Of a stretch of 45,943 nt of DNA, positions 7,837 to 16,172 are shown piece after piece. The notes below the pieces were generated by a model that did not search any database, was not told the origin of the DNA, and saw nothing but the letters and a program-made list of their open reading frames with translations. Both the position numbers and the translations under genes were made by a program. The stretch comes from Anaerobutyricum hallii DSM 3353. Lineage in GTDB: Bacteria; Bacillota; Clostridia; Lachnospirales; Lachnospiraceae. Numbering within the stretch: position 1 is the first letter of the stretch; every line of letters begins with the position of its first letter. The stretch is from the NCBI RefSeq assembly GCF_000173975.1, contig NZ_ACEP01000069.1:1-45943 (forward strand), given 5' to 3'.

Positions 7837-8681
7837 CACATATTTTACAGGAACTTTCTTTTTATTTATCTTATCCATTTGTGCGGTATGCATTGATTGT
7901 CGGAGTTCTGATTGCTTTGTGTTCTTCATTACTTGGGGTAACATTAGTACTGAAACGTTTTTCTTTTATCGGAGATGGTCTTTCTCATGTTGCCTTTGGT
8001 GCAATGGCGGTTGCTACAATTTTTAAATTAGTAAATAATACGATTTTTATTATGCCAGTTACTATAGCTGCGGCAATTTTGCTCCTTCGAACTGGACAGA
8101 ATACAAAGATAAAGGGGGATGCCGCAATCGCAATGCTTTCGGTAAGCTCACTGGCAGTCGGTTATCTTGTCATGAACCTCTTTTCTACCTCTGCAAATGT
8201 ATCGGGGGATGTCTGTTCAACCTTATTTGGTTCGACAACAATTCTTACATTAACAAAAACCGAAGTTTTTACCTGTATAATTATGTCGATACTAGTTGTT
8301 GCATTTTTTATTTTATTTTATAATCGTATTTTTGCAGTAACTTTTGATGAAAACTTTACAAGGGCAATTGGAAAAAATGCAGAAACCTACAACATGATTA
8401 TCGCAATTATTACGGCAGTGATTATTGTACTTGCCATGAGCCTGGTCGGCTCGCTGCTTATCTCGGCATTGATTATATTTCCGGCACTTTCAGCGATGAG
8501 GGTGATGCAGTCATTTAAAGGTGTGATTATTTACGCAGCCGTTCTTTCAGTAATAGGTGCTTTCTTTGGAATTGTACTCTCTATTCTTTGTTCCACGCCG
8601 GTAGGTGCGACAATTGTAATTCTTGATTTGATTTTATTTTTTGTAAACTGTATAATTGGGAAGTTTATAGGAAGAATATAG
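7833..8681 (+). CDS. Zinc-type metal ABC transporter permease (ZnuB/AdcB-like)
   Basis: Membrane subunit of the same importer, 282 residues with about eight or nine hydrophobic helices. It carries the family hallmarks near the start (LGVTLVLKRFSFIGDGLSHVAFGAMA) and the later coupling region GSLLISALIIFPALSAMRV. Its ATG overlaps the stop of the ATPase gene as ATGA, and an AGGAGG site precedes it. It ends the operon; a clear terminator follows at 8836-8872. Confidence 0.92.
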   Translation: MTHILQELSFYLSYPFVRYALIVGVLIALCSSLLGVTLVLKRFSFIGDGLSHVAFGAMAVATIFKLVNNTIFIMPVTIAAAILLLRTGQNTKIKGDAAIAMLSVSSLAVGYLVMNLFSTSANVSGDVCSTLFGSTTILTLTKTEVFTCIIMSILVVAFFILFYNRIFAVTFDENFTRAIGKNAETYNMIIAIITAVIIVLAMSLVGSLLISALIIFPALSAMRVMQSFKGVIIYAAVLSVIGAFFGIVLSILCSTPVGATIVILDLILFFVNCIIGKFIGRI

Positions 8682-8835
8682 GGTGTTTTAACTATTTTAC
8701 CCTTTATAACTTATACGGATATCAATGATATCAACAGAACTTAATGTATAATGCGTACAATCAGCTATAGAATTTTGTGTACTTTTTGGTAGTTGTTCAT
8801 TGATAGCCAGATAATTATATAATCGTAAAACTTTT

Positions 8836-8872
8836 GGGAAGATGATATTTTTTATCATCTTCCCATTTTTTG
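8836..8872 (+). terminator. Intrinsic terminator of zinc operon
   Basis: GGGAAGATGATA (8836-8847) pairs perfectly with TATCATCTTCCC (8853-8864) and is followed by ATTTTTT. It lies 155 bases after znuB, ahead of the CsoR-type promoter. Confidence 0.85.
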
Positions 8873-8883
8873 TAATTTCATCA

Positions 8884-8934
8884 TTGACAACATATACCCA
8901 TACGGGTATTATGCACCAATACCCCAATAGGTAT
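8884..8934 (+). promoter_or_regulatory. Promoter with CsoR-family operators
   Basis: TTGACA (8884-8889), 17 bases, TATTAT (8907-8912). The spacer is largely the palindrome ATACCC-ATAC-GGGTAT (8894-8909). A second, imperfect copy ATACCCCAATAGGTAT lies at 8919-8934. ATACCC/GGGTAT arms are the known pattern of CsoR-family (copper, nickel or persulfide) repressors. No csoR gene is in the window. Confidence 0.7.
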
Positions 8935-8947
8935 AGTAGGCGTGCGT

Positions 8948-9037
8948 ATGAAAGGTTTCATAGAGAAATTAGAAGAACTTTTAGAACTTGGAGAAACCAA
9001 AAGAGATTTAAAGCGTCCTTGTATTGCTTTTCATTAA
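8948..9037 (+). pseudogene. N-terminal remnant of a P1B-type metal-transporting ATPase
   Basis: A 29-codon frame, MKGFIEKLEELLELGETKRD then a short unrelated tail and a stop. The first 20 residues resemble the start of clostridial cadmium/zinc/copper P-type ATPases, which typically read M-K-x-F-I/L-E-K-L-E-E-x-L-E-L-G-G-T-K-K-D before the first membrane helix. Nothing of the remaining ~600 residues is present. It sits directly after a CsoR-type operator, a fitting location for a metal-inducible exporter. I read it as a deletion remnant; a short leader peptide is the alternative. Resemblance is from memory, not an alignment. Confidence 0.45.
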
Positions 9038-9350
9038 ATTCAATATCTGGTTCATATTCTTAAGTTTTGATAAAGGTTGTTAAGTTTTGGAGTATCCATT
9101 ATCATGTACAACCGTACTAGATGTACACTTGTTACAAGCGTGAAAAGTTCCGCACTTGCCGCCATACGAGAAGTACTAAAAAGGTACTAAAAAAATATAC
9201 AGATAATAAAAACAGCTTATTTTTTGCGAAAATCGAAGAATATATACACGGAAAATAGACGTTTCTTCCTTATATAAATAGGTGTGTAGAACATCAACAA
9301 TTAGTCAGAATATCGCATACATATTTGCTGAATATTTTATAAGAATAGGA

Positions 9351-9387
9351 AGAAGGTTTTACTTCGGTAAGACCTTCTTTTTTTTTT
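9351..9387 (+). terminator. Intrinsic terminator
   Basis: AGAAGGTTTTAC (9351-9362), loop TTCG, GTAAGACCTTCT (9367-9378) and a long T-run. It is a strong terminator with no intact gene in front of it, consistent with loss of the gene it once served. Confidence 0.85.
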
Positions 9388-9571
9388 CGGTTACTTGTGT
9401 TATGATATTAAATAGTCTGTAATGATTCAGAGTAGTGTGGATGAAGTTCTGGATTATTACAATATCTGTAATCAAAAATAAAACTGTTAAAAACGGGGAA
9501 TGCTACGACAGGATAAAAGTAGCGGTTACAGTCCTTTTTATAAAATACAAAAAGCAGGAGGTAGATAGCGA

Positions 9572-12490
9572 ATGCTAAAAGAAACAGATTTTAAAAGTTA
9601 TTCCTTTGTGCAGAAGGAAAAGATAGACGAACTGAATGGATACGGCTATGTATTGGAACATAAGAAGACTGGTGCGAGAGTTCTTTTAATAGAGAATGAT
9701 GATACGAACAAGGTATTTAGTATCGCATTTCGTACCCCTCCGGCAGATGATACTGGTGTTGCTCATATTTTGGAACATTCTGTATTATGTGGTTCGGATA
9801 AGTTTCCATCAAAAGATCCATTTATTGAGCTTGCAAAAGGTTCTCTGAATACATTTTTAAATGCAATGACCTATCCAGATAAGACAGTTTATCCAATCGC
9901 AAGCTGCAATGCTCAGGATTATCATAATCTGATGCACGTTTATTTAGATGCTGTTTTTCATCCGAATATTTACAAGAGAGATGAGATTCTCAAACAGGAA
10001 GGCTGGCATTACGAGATTGCTGATAAGGATGATGAACTGAAGTTTAATGGTGTTGTATACAATGAGATGAAAGGTGTTTTTTCTTCACCAGATGATGTTT
10101 TAGCTAGAAAGATTCAGGAGGCACTCTTAAAGGATACTCCGTATGCTTTTGAGTCCGGTGGTGACCCAGATGCAATTCCGGAACTTACCAGAGAGAAGTT
10201 TTTAGAGTTTCACAGCAAATATTATCATCCATCAAACAGTTATATTTATTTGTATGGTGACGTGGATTTTGCAAGAGAGCTTGCTTTTATTGACGAAGAA
10301 TATTTAAGCCACTATGAGAAAAAGACAGTGGATTCTAAAGTTGCAATGCAGGAAGTGTTCAAAGCACCAGAAACATTAAAAGATACCTATTCTGTGTCTG
10401 AGAAAGAAGAGGAAGGTGTCTATTTAAGTTATAATGTGGCAGCGGGAGATAGCTGTGATAACGAACGTGGCCTTGCAATGCAGATTCTTGATTATGTTCT
10501 TTTTACCATGCCGGGTGCACCAGTTAGAAAGAAACTGATTGATGCCGGTCTTGGAAAAGATGTGGATAGCTACTATGATGGCGGAATCCAGCAGCCATTG
10601 TTTTCTGTTATTGTAAAGAATGCGAAAAAGGGTAACGAGGCTCTTTTTATAAAAACATTAGAAGAAGCCTTAAGAGAGCAGGCAGAAAATGGTCTTAACA
10701 AAAAGGCGATTTATTCAGCGATTAATAATTATGAGTTTAAGTATCGCGAAGCAGATTTCGGCCGTTTTCCGAAGGGGCTTATTTATGGACTGAATTTCTT
10801 AAATAGCTGGTTATATGATGATACAAAGGCATTAGAACTTGCTGATTCCCTGACTCCGCTTGCCAGATTAAAAGAAAAGGTAGAGACAGGCTATTTTGAA
10901 CAGCTTATTAAAGAAAGCTTTTTAGAGAATACTCATAAAGCCTATGTCTATCTCTATCCGGAAGTTGGCAAGAATGAGCGCTTGGAGGAAGAATTAAAAG
11001 AGCAGCTTGCCAGAATGAAAGATAAGCTCAACGCAAAACAGTTAAACTATCTGATTGAGGATACAAAGAAGTTGAAGGAATTTCAGGAGACACCTTCCAC
11101 TCAGGAAGAGTTAGAGAAGATTCCTACATTAGACTTGAGTGATATTTCAAGAGAGGTACTTCCATTTAAGAATAAAGAGGTAACAATTGGCGGTACAACA
11201 GCAGTTGTTCATGAATACCATACGAATGGAATTGTATATTCTGATTTTTGCTTTGATATGTCAGAACTGCCGGAAGAACTGATTCCATATGCTACTTTAC
11301 TGACAGAGATTTATCGTTATGTAGATACAGAACATTTTTCCTATAATGATCTGGCAACAGAAATCAATTTAAAGATTGGTGGATTATCTTTTCAGACAGG
11401 CATGAACGTTCTTGTATGGAAAAAGGATGCCTACCGTCCATATTTTAGTGTTCATATGAAGTGTATGGAGAATCAGGTGGCAGATGGCATGTCCCTGTTA
11501 AAAGAAGTTCTTTTAAGCTCCAAGATGGATAATAAGAAGCGTTTAAAAGAGATTATTTCTGAACTTCGCACAAAGATGGATACAAGAATTCCGGCAGCGG
11601 GTCATGTATATGCAGCGAATCGTGCCCTTTCTTATATTGACCCGATGATGAAATACAAAGATACAGCAGAAGGAATTGGTTTTTATGAATTTGTAAAGAA
11701 GCTTGATAAGAACTTTGACAGTAATGCAGATCTTCTTATGAAGCAGCTCGTGAGAGCGCAGATGTGCATTTTCCGTAAAGAGAACCTGACATTATCCCTT
11801 ACGGGAGAGTTTAACTTTAAGTCCTTAATGGAAGGAGAAATGCTACAGTTTAACCGTATGCTTTATGATATGCCATGCGTTAAAGCAGTTCCCGCATTTG
11901 TTTTGGAGAAAAAGAATGAGGGATTTAAGACAGCAAGTAAAGTACAGTATGTAGCAAGTGCCGGCTGTTTTGAAAAAGAAGGACAGGAATACCACGGTGC
12001 ATTAAAGGTATTAAAGACCATTTTCTCCTATGATTATCTCTGGGTGAATGTCCGTGTGACTGGCGGTGCATACGGATGTATGTGTAATTTCTCAAGGAAT
12101 GGATATGGTTTTTTTACTTCCTACAGAGATCCAAACCTTTCTGCTACATTGGATGTTTATAAAAAGGCAGCGGATTATGTGAGAAACTTTGAAGCTGGTA
12201 AGAGAGATATGACAAAGTATATCATCGGAACTATCAGTGGCATTGATCAGCCGTTAGAGCCGTCTGCATTGGGAGAGCGTTCTTTCCATGCCTACCAGTC
12301 AGGAATTACAGTAGAGATGATTCAAAAAGAGAGAAATCAGGTACTCGATGCAACGGATGAGACGATTCGCTCCCTTGCCGATTATATTGAATCTATGATG
12401 GGCGCAGGAACGGTATGTGCTATCGGCAATGACCGTAAGTTAGAAGAAGAAAAAGAGATATTTAAGCAGGTATGCAGCCTGAATCAATAG
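9572..12490 (+). CDS. M16C metallopeptidase (PreP/insulinase-like)
   Basis: A 972-residue zinc peptidase of the presequence-protease class. The inverted zinc motif HILEH is at residues 65-69 and the distal Glu is likely in VVYNEMKGVFSSPDD (about residue 150). The protein consists of two M16 halves joined by an alpha-helical linker, matching the roughly 970-residue PreP-type chain. There is no signal peptide, so it should degrade peptides in the cytoplasm. AGGAGG lies 12 bases before the ATG. It is followed by era after 24 bases, suggesting co-transcription of housekeeping genes. Confidence 0.9.
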   Translation: MLKETDFKSYSFVQKEKIDELNGYGYVLEHKKTGARVLLIENDDTNKVFSIAFRTPPADDTGVAHILEHSVLCGSDKFPSKDPFIELAKGSLNTFLNAMTYPDKTVYPIASCNAQDYHNLMHVYLDAVFHPNIYKRDEILKQEGWHYEIADKDDELKFNGVVYNEMKGVFSSPDDVLARKIQEALLKDTPYAFESGGDPDAIPELTREKFLEFHSKYYHPSNSYIYLYGDVDFARELAFIDEEYLSHYEKKTVDSKVAMQEVFKAPETLKDTYSVSEKEEEGVYLSYNVAAGDSCDNERGLAMQILDYVLFTMPGAPVRKKLIDAGLGKDVDSYYDGGIQQPLFSVIVKNAKKGNEALFIKTLEEALREQAENGLNKKAIYSAINNYEFKYREADFGRFPKGLIYGLNFLNSWLYDDTKALELADSLTPLARLKEKVETGYFEQLIKESFLENTHKAYVYLYPEVGKNERLEEELKEQLARMKDKLNAKQLNYLIEDTKKLKEFQETPSTQEELEKIPTLDLSDISREVLPFKNKEVTIGGTTAVVHEYHTNGIVYSDFCFDMSELPEELIPYATLLTEIYRYVDTEHFSYNDLATEINLKIGGLSFQTGMNVLVWKKDAYRPYFSVHMKCMENQVADGMSLLKEVLLSSKMDNKKRLKEIISELRTKMDTRIPAAGHVYAANRALSYIDPMMKYKDTAEGIGFYEFVKKLDKNFDSNADLLMKQLVRAQMCIFRKENLTLSLTGEFNFKSLMEGEMLQFNRMLYDMPCVKAVPAFVLEKKNEGFKTASKVQYVASAGCFEKEGQEYHGALKVLKTIFSYDYLWVNVRVTGGAYGCMCNFSRNGYGFFTSYRDPNLSATLDVYKKAADYVRNFEAGKRDMTKYIIGTISGIDQPLEPSALGERSFHAYQSGITVEMIQKERNQVLDATDETIRSLADYIESMMGAGTVCAIGNDRKLEEEKEIFKQVCSLNQ

Positions 12491-12514
12491 AGGGTAATAG
12501 AGAAAGGAAAAAAT

Positions 12515-13420
12515 ATGAGCAGATGTTTTAAATCAGGATTTGTAACCATTATTGGTCGTCCGAATGTAGGAAAGTCTACATTAATGAATCAGTTAATTGG
12601 TCAGAAGATTGCGATTACTTCCAGTAAAGCGCAGACAACAAGAAATCGGATTCAGACTGTATATACAAGCGAGGAAGGTCAGATTGTCTTCCTCGATACA
12701 CCGGGAATCAATAAAGCAAAGAATAAGCTTGGAGATTACATGCTTATGGCTGCCGAGAGAACACTCAATGAAGTAGATCTTATTTTATGGCTCGTAGAAC
12801 CAACGACATTTATCGGTGGGGGAGAGCAGTATATTATTGAGAAGCTTCAGAATGTAAAGACACCGATCTTCCTCGTAATCAATAAGACAGATGTTGCAAC
12901 TGAAGAGGAAATCTTGAAGGCCATTGTTGCCTATAAAGATCAGTGTAATTTTGCAGAGATTATTCCGGTTAGTGCATTAGAGGGTAATAATACAGATGAT
13001 TTAGTACATTCTATTTTTAAATATCTTCCAGAAGGACCAATGTATTATGATGAGGATACTATCACAGACCAGCCGGAACGCCAGATTGTGGCAGAGCTTG
13101 TCAGAGAAAAGGCGCTTCGTCTGTTAAGTCAGGAGATTCCACATGGCATTGCTGTTGTGATTGAGCGTATGAAGACTCGAAAAAACGGCAATATTGTAGA
13201 TATTGAGGCAGTAATTGTCTGTGAGAGAGAGTCACATAAACGTATTATCATTGGCAAGAAGGGTGCGATGATCAAAGAAATCGGTACACAGGCAAGAGTG
13301 GAGATGGAGAATCTTCTTGATATGAAGGTAAATCTGCGTCTGTGGGTAAAGGTTCGAAAAGATTGGAGAGATAGTGATATCCTACTGAAAAACTATGGTT
13401 ATAATAAGAAAGAACTGTAA
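12515..13420 (+). CDS. era: GTPase Era
   Basis: Ribosome-associated GTPase that binds 16S rRNA and acts in 30S subunit maturation. The 301 residues carry G1 GRPNVGKS (14-21), the G2 threonine region SKAQTTRNRIQ, G3 DTPG, G4 NKTD and G5 SAL, followed by a C-terminal KH domain with the signature GKKGAMIKEIG. Length and order match Era throughout. A GAAAGGA site precedes the ATG. recO follows after eight bases, an association common in Firmicutes. Confidence 0.97.
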   Translation: MSRCFKSGFVTIIGRPNVGKSTLMNQLIGQKIAITSSKAQTTRNRIQTVYTSEEGQIVFLDTPGINKAKNKLGDYMLMAAERTLNEVDLILWLVEPTTFIGGGEQYIIEKLQNVKTPIFLVINKTDVATEEEILKAIVAYKDQCNFAEIIPVSALEGNNTDDLVHSIFKYLPEGPMYYDEDTITDQPERQIVAELVREKALRLLSQEIPHGIAVVIERMKTRKNGNIVDIEAVIVCERESHKRIIIGKKGAMIKEIGTQARVEMENLLDMKVNLRLWVKVRKDWRDSDILLKNYGYNKKEL

Positions 13421-13428
13421 AGACAACG

Positions 13429-14166
13429 ATGAGTGAACAAACAAAAGTGACAGGGATTGTCCTGTCAGTCTATCCTGTTGGAGAGAATGACAGACGGCTT
13501 ACGATTCTTACAAAAGAGCGGGGGAAGATTCAGGTATTTGCCAGAGGAAGCCGCCGGCCAAAACACCCTTTGTTTGGGGTGACGCAGCCGCTTATTTATT
13601 GTGAGTTTATGGTCACAGATACGAGGAATTATACATACTTAAATTCTGCGGAGTGTAAAGACTATTTTTATTTCTTAAAAAAAGATTTAGAAGATATTTA
13701 TTATAGTTCTTATTTTGCAGAAGTGGCAGAATATTTTACAATGGAAGGGCAGGACGAAAGAAATATACTGAATCTTTTGTTTGTTACTTTTCTTGCCATG
13801 AAAAAGAAGCTGATTTCTCTTTCTCTCATACGGAGAATCTATGAACTGAAAATATTGCAGTTTGCCGGATTTGGGCTGCAGTCTTTTCAATGTGTTCACT
13901 GCGGAAACGAGGAGCATCTTACAAGGATTTCTTTTGAAGAGGGCGGTATGCTCTGCAGCGGCTGTGCTGTAAAAGGACAGGGAAGAGAGGTGGAATCGGC
14001 AGTTCTTTATGTACTGCAGTATGTATCTTCGATTCCACTAAACCGTTTATATTCCTTTACTCTCAAAGAAAACATTGATAAAGAATTTGAGTGGATAGTA
14101 AAGCGGTATTTTGCAGTACAGGCTGGGCATAGGTTTAAATCTGCTGAAATGCTAGAGTGTGTTTGA
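13429..14166 (+). CDS. recO: DNA repair protein RecO
   Basis: RecFOR-pathway mediator that helps load RecA on single-stranded DNA. The 245 residues show the N-terminal OB-fold (TGIVLSVYPVGENDRRLTILTKERGKIQVFARGSRRPK) and a helical domain with the four zinc-binding cysteines CVHC...CSGC found in many Firmicute RecO proteins. Its last codons (CTA GAG TGT GTT) and stop TGA come from a copy of the CTAGAG repeat at 14152, so the native C-terminus has been replaced by LECV. The effect should be small because it lies beyond the folded core. Confidence 0.93.
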   Translation: MSEQTKVTGIVLSVYPVGENDRRLTILTKERGKIQVFARGSRRPKHPLFGVTQPLIYCEFMVTDTRNYTYLNSAECKDYFYFLKKDLEDIYYSSYFAEVAEYFTMEGQDERNILNLLFVTFLAMKKKLISLSLIRRIYELKILQFAGFGLQSFQCVHCGNEEHLTRISFEEGGMLCSGCAVKGQGREVESAVLYVLQYVSSIPLNRLYSFTLKENIDKEFEWIVKRYFAVQAGHRFKSAEMLECV

Positions 14167-14185
14167 AAAATCATTCCTGCAATCT
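14152..14185. repeat. MITE-like CTAGAG repeat, truncated copy in recO 3' end
   Basis: CTAGAGTGTGTTTGAAAAAT (14152-14171) followed by CATTCCTGCAATCTGC. The interior is the reverse complement of that in the copy at 36709, showing the two derive from one element in opposite orientation. The distal end is missing. It provides the recO stop codon. Confidence 0.75.
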
Positions 14186-14223
14186 GCGATATGAAGAATC
14201 ACAAAGCAGATACCCGGTAATTC

Positions 14224-14262
14224 AATGACTGAGTTTTCTGAAGAGAATTCAGTCATTTTTTT
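14224..14262 (+). terminator. Intrinsic terminator after recO
   Basis: AATGACTGA (14224-14232) pairs with TCAGTCATT (14249-14257) and runs into seven T's. It separates recO from glyS. Confidence 0.8.
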
Positions 14263-14293
14263 GAAGAACTTTTTGCTGTCTGACAAAAAGGGC

Positions 14294-14322
14294 TTGCAAT
14301 GGTGGAAAAGACAGGGTAGAAT
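14294..14322 (+). promoter_or_regulatory. Promoter of glyS
   Basis: TTGCAA (14294-14299), 17 bases, TAGAAT (14317-14322), 46 bases before the GlyRS start. I find no room for a T-box leader between this promoter and the gene. Confidence 0.65.
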
Positions 14323-14368
14323 AAAAGGCGAAAATATATCGAATAAAGAAAAATGAGGTAAAAGTGTC

Positions 14369-15757
14369 ATGGAAAAAACAATGGACAAGATTATTGCAGT
14401 TGCAAAAGCGAGAGGTTTTGTATACCCAGGCTCTGAAATTTATGGCGGTCTGGCTAATACTTGGGACTATGGAAATCTTGGCGTAGAATTAAAGAACAAC
14501 GTAAAGAAAGCATGGTGGAAGAAGTTCATTCAGGAAAGTCCATATAACGTAGGTGTTGATTGTGCGATTCTGATGAACCCACAGACATGGGTAGCTTCCG
14601 GTCATCTTGGCAGTTTTTCTGATCCATTAATGGATTGTAAAGAATGTAAGGAAAGATTCCGTGCGGATAAGATTATCGAAGATTTTGCACAGGAGCATGA
14701 GATTGAGTTAGAATCTTCTGTAGATGGATGGTCTCAGGAGAAAATGAAGGCATTTATCGATGATAACAATGTGCCATGTCCAAGCTGTGGAAAGCATAAC
14801 TTTACAGATATCAGACAGTTTAACCTGATGTTCAAGACTTTCCAGGGTGTTACAGAAGATGCAAAGAATACTGTTTATTTAAGACCAGAGACAGCACAGG
14901 GTATCTTTGTTAACTTTAAGAATGTTGCCCGTACTTCCCGTAAGAAGATTCCGTTTGGTATTGGACAGATTGGTAAGTCTTTCCGTAATGAGATCACACC
15001 AGGTAACTTTACTTTCCGTACAAGAGAGTTTGAGCAGATGGAATTAGAATTCTTCTGTAAGCCAGATACAGACTTAGAATGGTTTGCATACTGGAAGGAT
15101 TTCTGTGTAAACTGGTTAAAAGACCTTGGATTAAAAGACGAAGAATTAAGAATTCGTGATCATGATAAAGAAGAGTTATCTTTCTACTCTAAAGCAACAA
15201 GTGATATCGAATTCTTATTCCCATTTGGATGGGGAGAATTATGGGGTATTGCTGACCGTACAGATTATGACCTTAACTGTCATCAGGAAGTATCCGGACA
15301 GGATCTTACTTATTTTGATGATGCAGAGAAGAAAAAGTATATCCCTTATGTTATCGAGCCATCATTAGGTGCAGACCGTGTAACATTAGCATTCTTATGT
15401 GCTGCATACGACGAAGAAGAGATTAAAGACGGCGAGACAAGAAATGTGATGCATTTCCACCCAGCAATCGCTCCAGTTAAAGTTGGTATTTTACCACTTT
15501 CTAAGAAGCTTAATGAGGGTGCTGAGAAGATTTATCATGAATTAAGCAAGATTTATAACTGCGAATTTGATGACAGAGGAAATATCGGTAAGAGATACCG
15601 CCGTCAGGACGAGATTGGTACTCCTTACTGTGTTACGTATGACTTTGATTCTGTAGAAGATGGTGCTGTTACTGTACGAGACCGTGATACCATGGAACAG
15701 GAAAGAATTAAAATTGAAGATTTGAAGGATTACTTTGCTGAGAAATTCAATTATTAG
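14369..15757 (+). CDS. glyS: Glycyl-tRNA synthetase, single-chain (archaeal/eukaryotic-type)
   Basis: Class II enzyme that attaches glycine to tRNA-Gly. The 462-residue chain is the dimeric type, not the two-subunit GlyQ/GlyS type. It shows [21 protein letters not shown] at the start, motif 2 FRNEITP with [14 protein letters not shown], motif 3 with PSLGADR, and the anticodon-binding C-terminus with a [11 protein letters not shown] segment. Four cysteines (CKEC...CPSC) mark the insertion zinc site. GAGG stands before the ATG. It is transcribed alone between its own promoter and terminator. Confidence 0.95.
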   Translation: MEKTMDKIIAVAKARGFVYPGSEIYGGLANTWDYGNLGVELKNNVKKAWWKKFIQESPYNVGVDCAILMNPQTWVASGHLGSFSDPLMDCKECKERFRADKIIEDFAQEHEIELESSVDGWSQEKMKAFIDDNNVPCPSCGKHNFTDIRQFNLMFKTFQGVTEDAKNTVYLRPETAQGIFVNFKNVARTSRKKIPFGIGQIGKSFRNEITPGNFTFRTREFEQMELEFFCKPDTDLEWFAYWKDFCVNWLKDLGLKDEELRIRDHDKEELSFYSKATSDIEFLFPFGWGELWGIADRTDYDLNCHQEVSGQDLTYFDDAEKKKYIPYVIEPSLGADRVTLAFLCAAYDEEEIKDGETRNVMHFHPAIAPVKVGILPLSKKLNEGAEKIYHELSKIYNCEFDDRGNIGKRYRRQDEIGTPYCVTYDFDSVEDGAVTVRDRDTMEQERIKIEDLKDYFAEKFNY

Positions 15758-15799
15758 TAAAAAATTTACAAAATACTCAGCGGGATAACCGAATGCCAG

Positions 15800-15853
15800 C
15801 CCCCGCAAAAGCCCGAACAACATATTGCCAGCGGTTTTTGTGAGGGTTTTTTT
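15800..15853 (+). terminator. Intrinsic terminator after glyS
   Basis: CCCCCGCAAAA (15800-15810) pairs with TTTTGTGAGGG (15836-15846) with one mismatch and one G-U pair, then seven T's. The rest of the 415-base glyS-glnN interval holds AT-rich sequence, the glnN promoter and its attenuator. Confidence 0.65.
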
Positions 15854-15986
15854 GTTAGAAATTTTCGATTGAATTAATAAAATTAAGCGCAAATAAGGCT
15901 AATTGTTAAAAATATAGGAATTTGCTTTATAAACTCAAGTTATTTTTGTCTAATTTCATGAAAGTGAGAAAAAACACAAAAATCAC

Positions 15987-16015
15987 TTGCATTTTTAAAC
16001 AAATCGGGGTATTTT
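15987..16015 (+). promoter_or_regulatory. Promoter of glnN
   Basis: TTGCAT (15987-15992), 17 bases, TATTTT (16010-16015). Transcription would start near 16022, giving a leader of about 150 bases that contains a terminator-like hairpin. Confidence 0.5.
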
Positions 16016-16025
16016 ATATTTAGCA

Positions 16026-16101
16026 ATTGCGAAAAGTAAATAATTCAATCTCGATGAGAACAATGGCGTTCGCGAATCATAAGGATTCTCGGACGCTTTT
16101 T
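16026..16101 (+). promoter_or_regulatory. Probable transcription attenuator in glnN leader
   Basis: GCGTTCGCGAATC (16066-16078), loop ATAAG, GATTCTCGGACGC (16084-16096) and five T's form an intrinsic terminator between the promoter and glnN. An upstream segment ATTGCGAA (16026-16033) can pair with TTCGCGAAT (16069-16077) apart from one bulged G, which would block the terminator. Two mutually exclusive folds are the layout of an attenuator. Clostridial nitrogen genes are often controlled by ANTAR antiterminators, but I do not see a convincing pair of ANTAR hexaloops. Confidence 0.6.
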
Positions 16102-16172
16102 ACATTTTTTGACCTTCGGGCAGGAATGGCAATTGTCGATGAAAAGGATAAACATGAAAGGATGTAATAATT

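Larger units (their letters stand above)
8682..9571. other. 890-base gene-poor region
   Basis: No full gene is visible. From left to right it holds a weak GGGT...ACCC hairpin right after znuB, an intrinsic terminator (8836-8872), a CsoR-type operator/promoter (8884-8934), a 29-codon ATPase stub (8948-9037), AT-rich sequence with a direct repeat of GTACTAAAA (about 9172-9191), a second terminator (9351-9387), an extended -10 (TGT-TATGAT, 9398-9406), and a structured leader (9483-9536) before the M16 peptidase gene, in which ACTGT/ACAGT and GCTAC/GTAGC can pair. The mix suggests deletion of one or more genes. Confidence 0.6.

Noticed and set aside
8697-8927. Minus-strand frame of 54-76 codons after znuB
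   Set aside because: It runs through the znuB terminator hairpin, its start region overlaps the CsoR-type promoter on the other strand, and I recognise no protein family. A degenerate gene cannot be excluded.
8842-9063. 73-codon + strand frame across the CsoR-type promoter
   Set aside because: It begins inside the terminator stem and passes through the operator; the 29-codon frame in another phase is the recognisable one.
9109-9192. Possible integrase attachment site or short peptide around the GTACTAAAA direct repeats
   Set aside because: No integrase gene, tRNA or matching second site is present, so an att site cannot be supported.
9483-9536. Structured leader before the M16 peptidase as a riboswitch
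   Set aside because: The pairing ACTGT/ACAGT with GCTAC/GTAGC is visible, but it does not fit the consensus of any riboswitch class I can recall and has a weak tail.
14323-14368. T-box leader before glyS
   Set aside because: The promoter is only 46 bases before the start codon, and no T-box sequence or specifier stem is visible.
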